From NCBI GenBank assembly GCA_023140455.1, contig JAGLLQ010000013.1:1-5530 (forward strand): 5,530 nucleotides of DNA, written 5' to 3'. The DNA comes from Desulfobacteraceae bacterium. Lineage in GTDB: Bacteria; Desulfobacterota; Desulfobacteria; Desulfobacterales; Desulfobacteraceae. Made by a program: the position numbers and the translations under genes. Shown piece after piece: positions 1 to 5,530 of this stretch; the stretch's first letter is position 1; every line of letters starts with the position of its first letter. The notes below the pieces were generated by a model that did not search any database, had not been told where the DNA came from, and was given only the letters and a program-made list of their open reading frames with translations.

Positions 1-1701
1 AACAAAAATCAGGGAACAAATCATTTAATTCAAACTATAATTCAAGAATCAGAAGCCTTCGAGCAAGGAAAAACAGGGCGGGATATTAAATACTCAAAAG
101 AAGTTGAACACTGCATCTTCCTGATAACAAACCATCTTGAACAAAATGCTTCAAAAGAAAATATTTTTTCATATAGATGGACTGCTGTTAAACTTCTTGA
201 AAATGATGAAATTATAATAAAGAGCTTTCAGGACAACCAAAGTGTTTTAGAAATCTCTGCAAAAGCCAGGCAGCGAATTAAAAATTTTTATCAGGACGAT
301 CCTGAAATAATAATCACTGAAGACCTATATGGCTTTATTGCCGGTATTACAAAAGAAGTTATATCCCATTCTCAAAAAAAACGGGTTGATATATCAAAAA
401 ATATTGATCTTGTTTTAACAAACAGACTATTAGGATTCCCTATTTTTCTATTTTTCATATGGGCAATGTTCCAAATGACATTTACTTTTGGTGCATATCC
501 CATGGAATGGCTTGATTCAGGAGTAACAGCTCTCTCTATTTTTCTGGACAAGTTAATACCAGCTTGTATGTTAAAAGATTTGCTCATTGATGGAATCATT
601 GCCGGTATTGGTAGTGTGGTCATATTTTTACCAAATATACTTATTCTGTTCTTCTGTATTGCATTATTTGAAGACACTGGATATATGGCAAGAGCTGCAT
701 TTCTCATGGACAGAATCATGCATATGATAGGACTTCATGGCAAATCATTTATTCCAATGCTCATGGGATTCGGTTGCAGTATCCCTGCTGTTATGGCAAC
801 CCGTACACTTGAAAGCAAAAAAGACAGAATACTTACAATTCTAATAATTCCATTTATGTCATGCTCTGCCAAACTTCCTGTTTATATTGTTCTTGCAGGA
901 ACTTTTTTTGCAGCAAAAGGCGGAACAGTGATATTTTGTCTCTATTTAGTGGGCATTGCTATTGCAATTATTTCAGGAAGACTTTTTAAGTCCAGATTGT
1001 TAAAAGGAGAAGATTCTCCCTTTGTTATGGAACTGCCTCCTTATAGAATGCCTATGATTAAAAGCCTTCTTATCCATATGTGGGACAGAAGTAAAATGTT
1101 TCTAAGAAAAATGGGAGGTGTCATCCTTATTGGATCTATTATCATCTGGACACTCTCTTATTTCCCTAAAAATGTCACTTATTCAATGGATTATGAAAGG
1201 CAGATTGCTCAACTAAAAACAAAATACTCTCAAAAAACAAGCTTTTCAGATCCTTCTGATGAACTTAAAAATAAAATTTTAGATCTGCAAAGACAACAGG
1301 AAAAAGAAAGGATCGAAAAAACCTACATTGGAAAATTAGGTAAGGCAATTGAACCGATATTCAAACCCATAGGTATAGATTGGCGTGCGAGTGTTGCTAT
1401 TGTTACAGGAATTGTTGCCAAGGAAGTAGTTGTAAGCACAATGGGTGTGCTGTATGGAGTTGGAGATGAGGAATCAGAAGCTTTAAGCGTAGCACTTAAG
1501 GACTCGGGCATGACTCCGCTAAGCGCACTTTCTCTAATGCTTTTTGTACTTTTATATTTACCATGCATTGCCGCTTTAATTTCAATCTGGAAAGAATCAT
1601 CAGCTAAATGGGCACTCTTTAATTTATTTTATACAACAACGGTTGCATGGTGTGTATCTTTTCTGGTATACCAAACTGGCAGAATACTTGGATTTGGATA
1701 A
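1..1701 (+). CDS. feoB: Ferrous iron transporter FeoB, C-terminal part (5' end outside window)
   Basis: FeoB is the inner-membrane protein that takes up Fe(II) with the help of an N-terminal GTPase domain. The frame is open from base 1, giving 566 residues before TAA. The fragment starts around the end of the G domain (QGTNHLIQTI resembles the segment after the G5 loop), so roughly 165 residues of a usual 700-770 are missing. Residues about 15-140 are the helical and linker region, and LTNRLLGFPIF (139-149) leads into the first membrane helix. Gate 1 is GFGCSIPAVMATRTLE with Cys259, followed by PFMSCSAKLPVY with Cys288. Gate 2 is WRASVAIVTGIVAKE (461-475), followed by LPCIAALIS near Cys522. 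A charged, probably helical loop fills about residues 388-445, as in many FeoB proteins. An internal ATG at 466 lies inside the first membrane helix and is not a start. The gene leads a three-gene operon, with the next ATG 16 bases downstream. Any feoA or Fur site would be off the left edge. Confidence 0.97.
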   Translation, partial: NKNQGTNHLIQTIIQESEAFEQGKTGRDIKYSKEVEHCIFLITNHLEQNASKENIFSYRWTAVKLLENDEIIIKSFQDNQSVLEISAKARQRIKNFYQDDPEIIITEDLYGFIAGITKEVISHSQKKRVDISKNIDLVLTNRLLGFPIFLFFIWAMFQMTFTFGAYPMEWLDSGVTALSIFLDKLIPACMLKDLLIDGIIAGIGSVVIFLPNILILFFCIALFEDTGYMARAAFLMDRIMHMIGLHGKSFIPMLMGFGCSIPAVMATRTLESKKDRILTILIIPFMSCSAKLPVYIVLAGTFFAAKGGTVIFCLYLVGIAIAIISGRLFKSRLLKGEDSPFVMELPPYRMPMIKSLLIHMWDRSKMFLRKMGGVILIGSIIIWTLSYFPKNVTYSMDYERQIAQLKTKYSQKTSFSDPSDELKNKILDLQRQQEKERIEKTYIGKLGKAIEPIFKPIGIDWRASVAIVTGIVAKEVVVSTMGVLYGVGDEESEALSVALKDSGMTPLSALSLMLFVLLYLPCIAALISIWKESSAKWALFNLFYTTTVAWCVSFLVYQTGRILGFG

Positions 1702-1717
1702 ATATTAAGGAGACTTT

Positions 1718-2173
1718 ATGAAACATCCCATGCATGTTAAATATAAGATAGTAGGCTTGATCACTCTTCTCTTGCTTCTGAGCTCTGCTTATGCAATTGC
1801 CAATGAACGCCGATGCATCAATAAAGCAATTGCTAATGTCAGATCAGGGCCTGGTACAGATTATGACATAAAATGGAAGGTTGAAAAATACCATCCAGTT
1901 ATTATCCTTAAAAAACAAGGAGACTGGTATCAATTTGAAGATTTTGAAAAAGACAGAGCATGGATCCATGAATCCCTGTTGGGAAAAGAAAACGCAGTAA
2001 TAACTATAAAAGATGACTGCAATGTACGTTCCGGACCAGGAACAAACAACGGAATTGTTTTCAAAGTGGTTAGAGGTGTGCCTTTTAAGGTGCTTGGTAA
2101 AAAGGAAAGCTGGTATAAAGTTAAACATGCCGATGGTGATCAGGGGTGGATTCATAAAACCCTTGTATGGTAA
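1718..2173 (+). CDS. Secreted protein with two bacterial SH3 (SH3b) domains
   Basis: This 151-residue protein begins with a signal peptide: a basic start with Lys2, Lys8 and Lys10, a hydrophobic core at about 11-24, and likely cleavage after AYA (26) or AIA (28). It is therefore probably periplasmic or surface-exposed. Two SH3b domains follow, at about 29-88 and 92-151. Each carries the NVRSGPGT signature (40-47 and 102-109), an aromatic W-Y pair (70-71 and 132-133) and a closing WIH motif (82-84 and 144-146). Such domains often bind peptidoglycan or mediate protein contacts, and no catalytic domain is present. The only cysteines, Cys33 and Cys101, could form a disulfide. The ATG has an AAGGAG Shine-Dalgarno at 1707-1712, 5 bases upstream. 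A second in-frame ATG five codons in is less well placed. The gene is 16 bases behind feoB and surely co-transcribed. Its function is unknown; a role in iron uptake is only suggested by position. Confidence 0.92.
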   Translation: MKHPMHVKYKIVGLITLLLLLSSAYAIANERRCINKAIANVRSGPGTDYDIKWKVEKYHPVIILKKQGDWYQFEDFEKDRAWIHESLLGKENAVITIKDDCNVRSGPGTNNGIVFKVVRGVPFKVLGKKESWYKVKHADGDQGWIHKTLVW

Positions 2174-2206
2174 TAATATTTTTTATTTTTTTATTAAGGG
2201 CAGAAT

Positions 2207-2890
2207 ATGGCAAGACAACAAAGAGTATCAAACGAACGTAGAAAAGAACTTGAAGAATTAGATCCCTTTCAGGAAAACCTCTTGAAAGCTATAGACTATA
2301 TAAAAACTTATAAAAAGCAACTTATACTTATAGCTTTAGGCTTTGCAGCTGTGATTGTTATTTTTTCAGTAGTGATTTTCAATATAAAATCCTCTGAAAG
2401 CAAGGCATCTCTTTTGCTCAATGAAACATTAATTGAATATAGCAAGATAAAAGACTCTAAAGAAGGTTTTCTGGCAATTGAGAGTAATTTTTCTAAACTC
2501 TTTGAAGATTATTCCAATACAGCTGCAGGTAAAATGGCTAAAATAAAATTTGCCAAAATTTGTTATGATGCAGCAGACTATAAAAAAGCTTACGAGTATT
2601 ATAAAAAAGCTCTTTCTGATTATAAAAGCGATCCAGCAATAGAAAGCCTGATTCTTTCTTCTCTTGGACGTACCTGTCTTGCGCTTGACAATTTTAAGGA
2701 AGCAGAAGCTTATTTTGTAAAAATTACCAAAAAGAATGATGCAATTTTAAAAGATGAAGCATTATATAATTTGGGAATGATTGCTGAAAAAACTGGGGAC
2801 AAAACAGCAAGCCATGATTTTTATAAAAAAATTATTTTAGATTACCCTGACTCTATTTATAAAGCTTTAGCTCAAAACAAACTTGAATAA
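2207..2890 (+). CDS. Single-pass membrane protein with TPR repeats (YfgM/TPR_21-like)
   Basis: The protein has 227 residues. A short charged cytoplasmic N-terminus, rich in Arg, Glu and Lys, precedes one membrane helix at about 39-60. The rest should lie outside the membrane. It contains about three tetratricopeptide repeats, at roughly 109-139 (YDAADYKKAYEYYKKAL), 146-177 (LALDNFKEAEAYF) and 183-214 (YNLGMIAEKTGD, ending DYPDS). This layout of positive N-terminus, single helix and periplasmic TPRs resembles the YfgM family, which works with the SecYEG translocon and periplasmic chaperones. That likeness is architectural, and the protein may equally be a generic TPR scaffold. The ATG follows an AAGGG ribosome site (2196-2200) by 6 bases. 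The gap to the SH3 gene is 33 bases with no terminator, so the two share an operon, and a strong terminator lies about 30 bases after the stop. The low isoelectric charge balance and codon use match its neighbours. Confidence 0.88.
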   Translation: MARQQRVSNERRKELEELDPFQENLLKAIDYIKTYKKQLILIALGFAAVIVIFSVVIFNIKSSESKASLLLNETLIEYSKIKDSKEGFLAIESNFSKLFEDYSNTAAGKMAKIKFAKICYDAADYKKAYEYYKKALSDYKSDPAIESLILSSLGRTCLALDNFKEAEAYFVKITKKNDAILKDEALYNLGMIAEKTGDKTASHDFYKKIILDYPDSIYKALAQNKLE

Positions 2891-2918
2891 TTAAAAAAGG
2901 TTGATAGGAATAAAACTC

Positions 2919-2952
2919 AAAAAAGCTGCTGAATTAACAGCAGCTTTTTTTT
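2919..2952. terminator. Bidirectional intrinsic terminator shared by convergent transcripts
   Basis: A perfect stem, GCTGCTG (2925-2931) with CAGCAGC (2938-2944), encloses the six-base loop AATTAA. A run of A on the left (2919-2924) and a run of eight T on the right (2945-2952) extend the stem and supply a U tract in either direction. Read on the + strand, it ends the feoB operon 28 bases after the TPR stop codon. Read on the - strand, it has a six-U tail and ends the transcript from the predicted sigma-54 promoter at 3001-3016. Confidence 0.93.
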
Positions 2953-2990
2953 AAAAGGAGAAACAAAGATGAAAAAATTAACTTTGTTAG
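2919..2990 (-). ncRNA. Predicted sigma-54-dependent small RNA, about 72 nt
   Basis: This is predicted from signals only. A sigma-54 promoter (3001-3016) places the start near 2990, 12 bases past its GC, and an intrinsic terminator ends the RNA at about 2919. No ATG occurs on this strand in between, so it is unlikely to encode a peptide. The RNA can fold into a 5' hairpin: AACAAAG (2988-2982) pairs with CUUUGUU (2968-2962) around a U-rich 13-base loop. A single-stranded UCUCCUUUU segment follows (2961-2953), then an A-rich stretch and the GC-topped terminator hairpin. CUCC is complementary to Shine-Dalgarno sequences and is a plausible seed for blocking translation. The U-rich loop and tail would suit Hfq binding. 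The RNA sits directly downstream of an NtrC-type regulator gene on the same strand, which is its likely activator. The exact 5' end could shift by a few bases. I do not recognise the RNA as a named family. Confidence 0.66.
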
Positions 2991-3000
2991 CTATAATTAA

Positions 3001-3016
3001 AGCAAATACCTTGCCA
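3001..3016 (-). promoter_or_regulatory. Sigma-54 (RpoN) promoter, -24/-12, reading leftward
   Basis: On the - strand the sequence is TGGCAAGGTATTTGCT. Against the consensus TGGCACG-N4-TTGCW it differs only at the sixth base (A for C). The invariant GG (-24) and GC (-12) are separated by exactly 10 bases. The expected start is near 2990. Two palindromes lie about 165 and 257 bases upstream of that start, a normal range for activator sites of sigma-54 enhancer-binding proteins. The gene beside it encodes such a protein. Downstream there is no reading frame before the terminator at 2919-2952, so the product should be a small RNA. Confidence 0.78.
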
Positions 3017-3148
3017 CTTTCTCCGAATTGTTCTCTCTTCAAACAATCTACCCACATAACTATTTGAAATAATTCAATATTTTAATTTTTTATTTTATTA
3101 ACAAATCTCAAACTTATCCAAATAGTATTGAAAGCTTGCTCAAGTCAA
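3017..3148. other. AT-rich spacer between activator sites and sigma-54 promoter
   Basis: No gene is supported here. The stretch is very AT-rich, especially at 3060-3120, and would serve as a flexible or bent linker for looping between the palindromes and the promoter. I see no convincing IHF consensus. Two small inverted repeats are present: ATTGTT with AACAAT (3027-3032 and 3042-3047), and TTGAA with TTCAA (3064-3068 and 3073-3077). Neither can be assigned to a factor. Confidence 0.4.
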
Positions 3149-3164
3149 GTTCAAAATTTTGAAC
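3149..3164. promoter_or_regulatory. Palindromic operator, site 1 (likely upstream activating site)
   Basis: GTTCAAAATTTTGAAC is a perfect 16-bp palindrome, suited to a dimeric helix-turn-helix protein. Its centre is about 166 bases upstream of the predicted sRNA start. A copy with a single mismatch lies at 3240-3255. The best candidate binder is the Fis-type HTH of the NtrC-family regulator encoded at 3273-4643. That assignment rests on proximity and arrangement. Confidence 0.72.
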
Positions 3165-3239
3165 AGCTATAATTATTTTATAATGAATTTTGCCCATAAC
3201 CAATTGGAATTAATACAAAATAACTCGCTTGGCTCTGGC

Positions 3240-3255
3240 GTTCAAAATCTTGAAC
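3240..3255. promoter_or_regulatory. Palindromic operator, site 2 (likely upstream activating site)
   Basis: GTTCAAAATCTTGAAC repeats site 1 with one base changed (T to C at position 10), which leaves the palindrome imperfect at one pair. It starts 18 bases past the regulator stop codon, counting leftward on the - strand. The two sites are 91 bp apart centre to centre, which is not a whole number of helical turns (about 8.7). Paired sites are typical of NtrC-type activators, which assemble into higher oligomers on DNA. Confidence 0.7.
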
Positions 3256-3272
3256 TGTTTCTGCCCATTGGT

Positions 3273-4643
3273 TTATTTATCTAAACCATATTTTTTAAGT
3301 TTCTGATTCAAACCACTTTTCCCTATTCCAAGGATCTCAGCAGCCTTTGTCTGTACACCACTTGCAAGTGTCATTGCTCTTTGAATCATTCTTTTTTCAA
3401 CTGAGATAAGCGTCTCAGAGAGTCCCGCATTTTCAGGAATTCCATCAAGATCAAGGTCTAAACCAATGTTTTGCCTGATTTTCAATGGAAGGTCTGCAGG
3501 AGTTATATCTTCGTCTGAAGATAATATTACAGCTCTCTCGATTGCATTCTCAAGTTCCCTTACATTGCCCTTCCATTGCTGATCAAATAAAAGCTTTGCT
3601 GCTTCTTGTGTTATACCCCGAACTTCAACAGGCGCGGTACTCTCAATTGCATATTTGTTAATAAAATGGCTGACTAAAAGCGGGATATCTTCTTTACGCT
3701 CTCGCAATGGTGGTATTGAGGCTTTTACAACATTCAACCTGTAGTAAAGGTCTTCCCTGAATAGACCTTTTTCAACTTCTTTTTCAAGATTTTTATTTGT
3801 AGCTGCAATAAGTCGAAAATCTACTGAAACAGGTTCAGTGCCGCCTACACGTTCAAAGCTCTTTTCCTGCAGCACCCTTAGAAGTTTTACCTGTAAATTT
3901 AATGACAATTCTCCAATCTCATCTAAGAAAAGTGTACCTTTATCTGCAATTTCAAATCGCCCTTTTTTCCGACTTGTTGCACCAGTAAATGCACCTTTCT
4001 CATGCCCGAATAACTCACTTTCAAGCAGACTCTCTGCAAACGCCGAACAATTAACTGCAATAAGAGAATTGGATTTCCTCGTACTATTATAATGTATTGA
4101 TTTTGCCACAAGCTCTTTGCCGGTACCACTTTCACCCTCAATTAAAACATTTGCATTTGCAGGAGCAACTTTTTTAATTGTTTCATACAGCTCCTTCATT
4201 GATTTACTTTTGCCTATTATATTACCAAAACTATATGTTGAACTGATTGCATCTCTCAGCAGAACATTTTCCTGTACAATCCGGTATATGGAAAGGGCTT
4301 TCGAAATATGACTCAAAAGAGCCTCATTCTCAAAAGGTTTCTGGATAAACGTATATGCACCCTTCTGCATTGCTTCTACCGCTTTTTCAACACTTCCATG
4401 GGCAGTCATAACAATCACAGGGATATTAGGATTTATCTCTTTTATTTTGGATAAAAGCTCAACCCCATCCATTCCAGGCATTTTCACATCCGTAAGAACG
4501 AGATCAATAGTTTCCTGCCTGAGTATATCAAGAGCCTCCATTCCACTTGAAGCAGGGTAAGACAAATATCCTTCCTCCGCTAAAACTTCTTTGAGAATTA
4601 ACGGATAGTGTTTCTCATCATCTACAATAACTATACTTTCCAT
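3273..4643 (-). CDS. NtrC-family sigma-54-dependent response regulator
   Basis: This 456-residue protein has the three-domain build of NtrC, ZraR and AtoC. The receiver domain (about 3-117) has acidic Asp8 and Asp9, phospho-acceptor Asp52 in LTDVKMPGMDG, Thr80 and Lys102. The sigma-54 AAA+ domain (about 142-380) has Walker A GESGTGKE (170-177), the sigma-54 contact loop GAFTGA (217-222), Walker B GTLFLDE (236-242) and the FREDLYYRLN segment with the arginine finger. A Fis-type HTH follows at about 412-456 (KAAEILGIGKSGLNQKLKKYGL). All key residues are intact, so it should be an active enhancer-binding ATPase. I chose the ATG at 4643. A TTG directly before it (4646) is also possible and would add one residue. 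The AAAGGAG site at 4653-4659 serves either. It is coupled to the kinase gene. Its probable target is the adjacent sigma-54 promoter at 3001-3016. The subfamily is not recognisable, so no symbol is given. Confidence 0.96.
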   Translation of the reverse strand: MESIVIVDDEKHYPLILKEVLAEEGYLSYPASSGMEALDILRQETIDLVLTDVKMPGMDGVELLSKIKEINPNIPVIVMTAHGSVEKAVEAMQKGAYTFIQKPFENEALLSHISKALSIYRIVQENVLLRDAISSTYSFGNIIGKSKSMKELYETIKKVAPANANVLIEGESGTGKELVAKSIHYNSTRKSNSLIAVNCSAFAESLLESELFGHEKGAFTGATSRKKGRFEIADKGTLFLDEIGELSLNLQVKLLRVLQEKSFERVGGTEPVSVDFRLIAATNKNLEKEVEKGLFREDLYYRLNVVKASIPPLRERKEDIPLLVSHFINKYAIESTAPVEVRGITQEAAKLLFDQQWKGNVRELENAIERAVILSSDEDITPADLPLKIRQNIGLDLDLDGIPENAGLSETLISVEKRMIQRAMTLASGVQTKAAEILGIGKSGLNQKLKKYGLDK

Positions 4644-4646
4644 CAA

Positions 4647-5530
4647 TCAACTCTCCTTTACAGGCAATTTAATTGTGACTTTTGCGCCTTTCAATTTTCG
4701 GTTGGAGATTTCAATGTTCCCATTATGCGCATCAATAATATTCTTTACTATTCCAAGTCCGAGTCCGGTACCTGAATCTTTTGTTGTATAAAAAGGAGTC
4801 CAAATTTTTTCCAGTTCTTTTTCCTTTACTCCTATACCCTGATCTAAAAAATTTATAACTATATTATTCCCATTAAAAAAAATCTCTACAATAATTTTTC
4901 CTTTTTCGTCTGTCGCCTGAAAAGAATTAATAAATATATTTAAAAATGCCTGATATAACATAGAGGAATCTGCCATAATTTCAGGCAGGTTGGGCTCAAA
5001 TATCTTCTCAATTTCGAATCCATCACTTTCAATTTGAGGCCGGAAAAATGCAATGTTTTTCTCAACAATTTGCTCAACCTGGCATAGATGCAAATCAGGC
5101 ATTTTAGGCTTTGCAAAATCCAAAAAGTCTTTAATGATATTATTAAGCCTGCCTGATTCTTCAATAATGATATTGGGGATAGTTGTATCTAGCCCATATT
5201 TAGCAATTTGTTTTTTAAGCAAATCCGCACTGCTTTTGATTATACCAAGTGGATTTCTTATTTCATGAGACACACCTGCAGTCATTTCTCCTATTGCTGA
5301 AAGGTGTTCTGCTTTTCTCAACTTCTCTTTCAGCTGTAGTCTCTCTTCAGCTTTCTCCTTAATAATTTTTTCTCTTTTTTTAACAATTATTCGTAAAAAA
5401 ATAAACAGTATGCTCATGACCATGAAACATGAGGCAAGTATCATACCCTGAAGTTTTGCAAGTTGCTTAAACTCTTCTGAGATATCCCTTACAATCTCAA
5501 TAACTCCAATAACGTGGCCACGGGGTATAA
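4647..5530 (-). CDS. Membrane sensor histidine kinase, C-terminal part (N-terminus outside window)
   Basis: The frame stays open to the right edge, so the gene continues beyond it. 293 residues are visible, numbered here from the edge; the internal ATG at 5444 is not the start. Residues 1-27 (GVIEIVRDISEEF) look like the end of an extracytoplasmic sensor domain. A membrane helix follows at about 28-49, then a short charged coiled linker (50-75) without a clear HAMP domain. The HisKA domain carries His88 in SHEIRNP as the autophosphorylation site. The ATPase domain has an N box with Asn201, a G1 box DQGIG (229-233), an F box PFYTTK (245-250) and a G2 box GTGLGLGI (253-260). All catalytic motifs are present. 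It should phosphorylate Asp52 of the regulator whose ATG lies 3 bases after its TGA. The linker and motif style resemble AtoS/ZraS-type kinases that pair with sigma-54 activators. The signal cannot be inferred because most of the sensor is missing. Confidence 0.95.
   Translation of the reverse strand, partial: IPRGHVIGVIEIVRDISEEFKQLAKLQGMILASCFMVMSILFIFLRIIVKKREKIIKEKAEERLQLKEKLRKAEHLSAIGEMTAGVSHEIRNPLGIIKSSADLLKKQIAKYGLDTTIPNIIIEESGRLNNIIKDFLDFAKPKMPDLHLCQVEQIVEKNIAFFRPQIESDGFEIEKIFEPNLPEIMADSSMLYQAFLNIFINSFQATDEKGKIIVEIFFNGNNIVINFLDQGIGVKEKELEKIWTPFYTTKDSGTGLGLGIVKNIIDAHNGNIEISNRKLKGAKVTIKLPVKES
4653..4659 (-). promoter_or_regulatory. Ribosome binding site of the response regulator
   Basis: AAAGGAG on the - strand lies inside the last codons of the kinase gene. 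It is 9 bases from the ATG at 4643 and 6 bases from the TTG at 4646. It therefore permits either start; ATG is favoured by codon type. Its position implies translational coupling with the kinase. Confidence 0.7.

Noticed and set aside
466..1701. Treating the ATG at 466 as the start of a shorter transporter gene.
   Set aside because: The frame is open back to base 1 with FeoB-like sequence, and this ATG is inside the first membrane helix.
3027..3047. Inverted repeat ATTGTT with AACAAT between the sigma-54 promoter and the palindromes.
   Set aside because: Six-base arms of low complexity are expected by chance here; no known operator is matched.
2969..3067. A 32-codon + strand ORF (MKKLTLLAII...) with a strong AAAAGGAG upstream, resembling the start of a signal peptide.
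   Set aside because: It starts just after a strong terminator with no clear + promoter, loses any signal-peptide character after ten residues, and lies across the sRNA and sigma-54 promoter of the opposite strand. Its Shine-Dalgarno is the complement of the sRNA's CUCC segment. A decayed gene remnant cannot be fully excluded.
3122..3148. A sigma-70-like promoter on the - strand (TTGACT at 3143-3148 and TACTAT at 3122-3127).
   Set aside because: The spacer is only 15 bases and the -10 box is poor; such matches are common in AT-rich DNA.
3169..3184. TATAAT twice on the + strand (3169-3174 and 3179-3184).
   Set aside because: There is no matching -35 box, and the only gene downstream runs the other way.
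3838..4311. Open frames on the + strand and other - frames within the response regulator gene.
   Set aside because: They overlap a fully conserved NtrC-type gene, lack ribosome sites and show no recognisable domains.
4647..5444. Treating the ATG at 5444 as the kinase start, giving a soluble-like short kinase.
   Set aside because: The frame continues to the window edge with a typical sensor-domain end before the membrane helix.

Overview
This is an AT-rich window (roughly one third G+C by eye). It looks like a Gram-negative bacterium that uses sigma-54. The FeoB type, the SH3 plus single-pass TPR gene pair and the NtrC-type two-component system would fit an AT-rich Desulfobacterota (deltaproteobacterial) genome. 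That placement is inferred from gene content and style, not from a marker gene.

Left part (1-2952, + strand). Three genes run as one operon. The first is the 3' two-thirds or more of feoB, the ferrous iron transporter, whose GTPase domain lies off the left edge. Sixteen bases later comes a small secreted protein with two bacterial SH3 domains. After 33 bases comes a single-pass membrane protein with TPR repeats. A strong intrinsic terminator at 2919-2952 closes the operon.

Right part (3273-5530, - strand). A two-component system is transcribed leftward, towards the iron operon. It consists of a membrane histidine kinase, whose sensor N-terminus is off the right edge, and an NtrC-family response regulator with receiver, sigma-54 AAA+ and Fis-type HTH domains. 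Kinase and regulator are tightly coupled: the kinase TGA and the regulator ATG are 3 nt apart.

Middle (2891-3272). This stretch has no convincing protein gene but is highly organised. On the - strand, just past the regulator gene, lie two almost identical 16-bp palindromes (GTTCAAAATYTTGAAC) 91 bp apart. After an AT-rich spacer comes a well-matched sigma-54 promoter (TGGCAAGGTATTTGCT, -24 GG and -12 GC with correct spacing). About 70 nt past the predicted start, the same hairpin that ends the feoB operon acts as a terminator in the other direction. The predicted product is a non-coding RNA of about 72 nt with a 5' hairpin, an exposed CU-rich segment containing CUCC (complementary to Shine-Dalgarno sequences) and a terminator hairpin.

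The simplest model is a self-contained circuit: the kinase senses a signal and phosphorylates the regulator. The regulator binds the palindromes as upstream activating sites and drives sigma-54 transcription of a small RNA, which then acts post-transcriptionally. The layout resembles LuxO-Qrr in Vibrio and the pxrK/pxrR-pxr locus of Myxococcus. The signal, the targets and any link to iron uptake cannot be read from this window.
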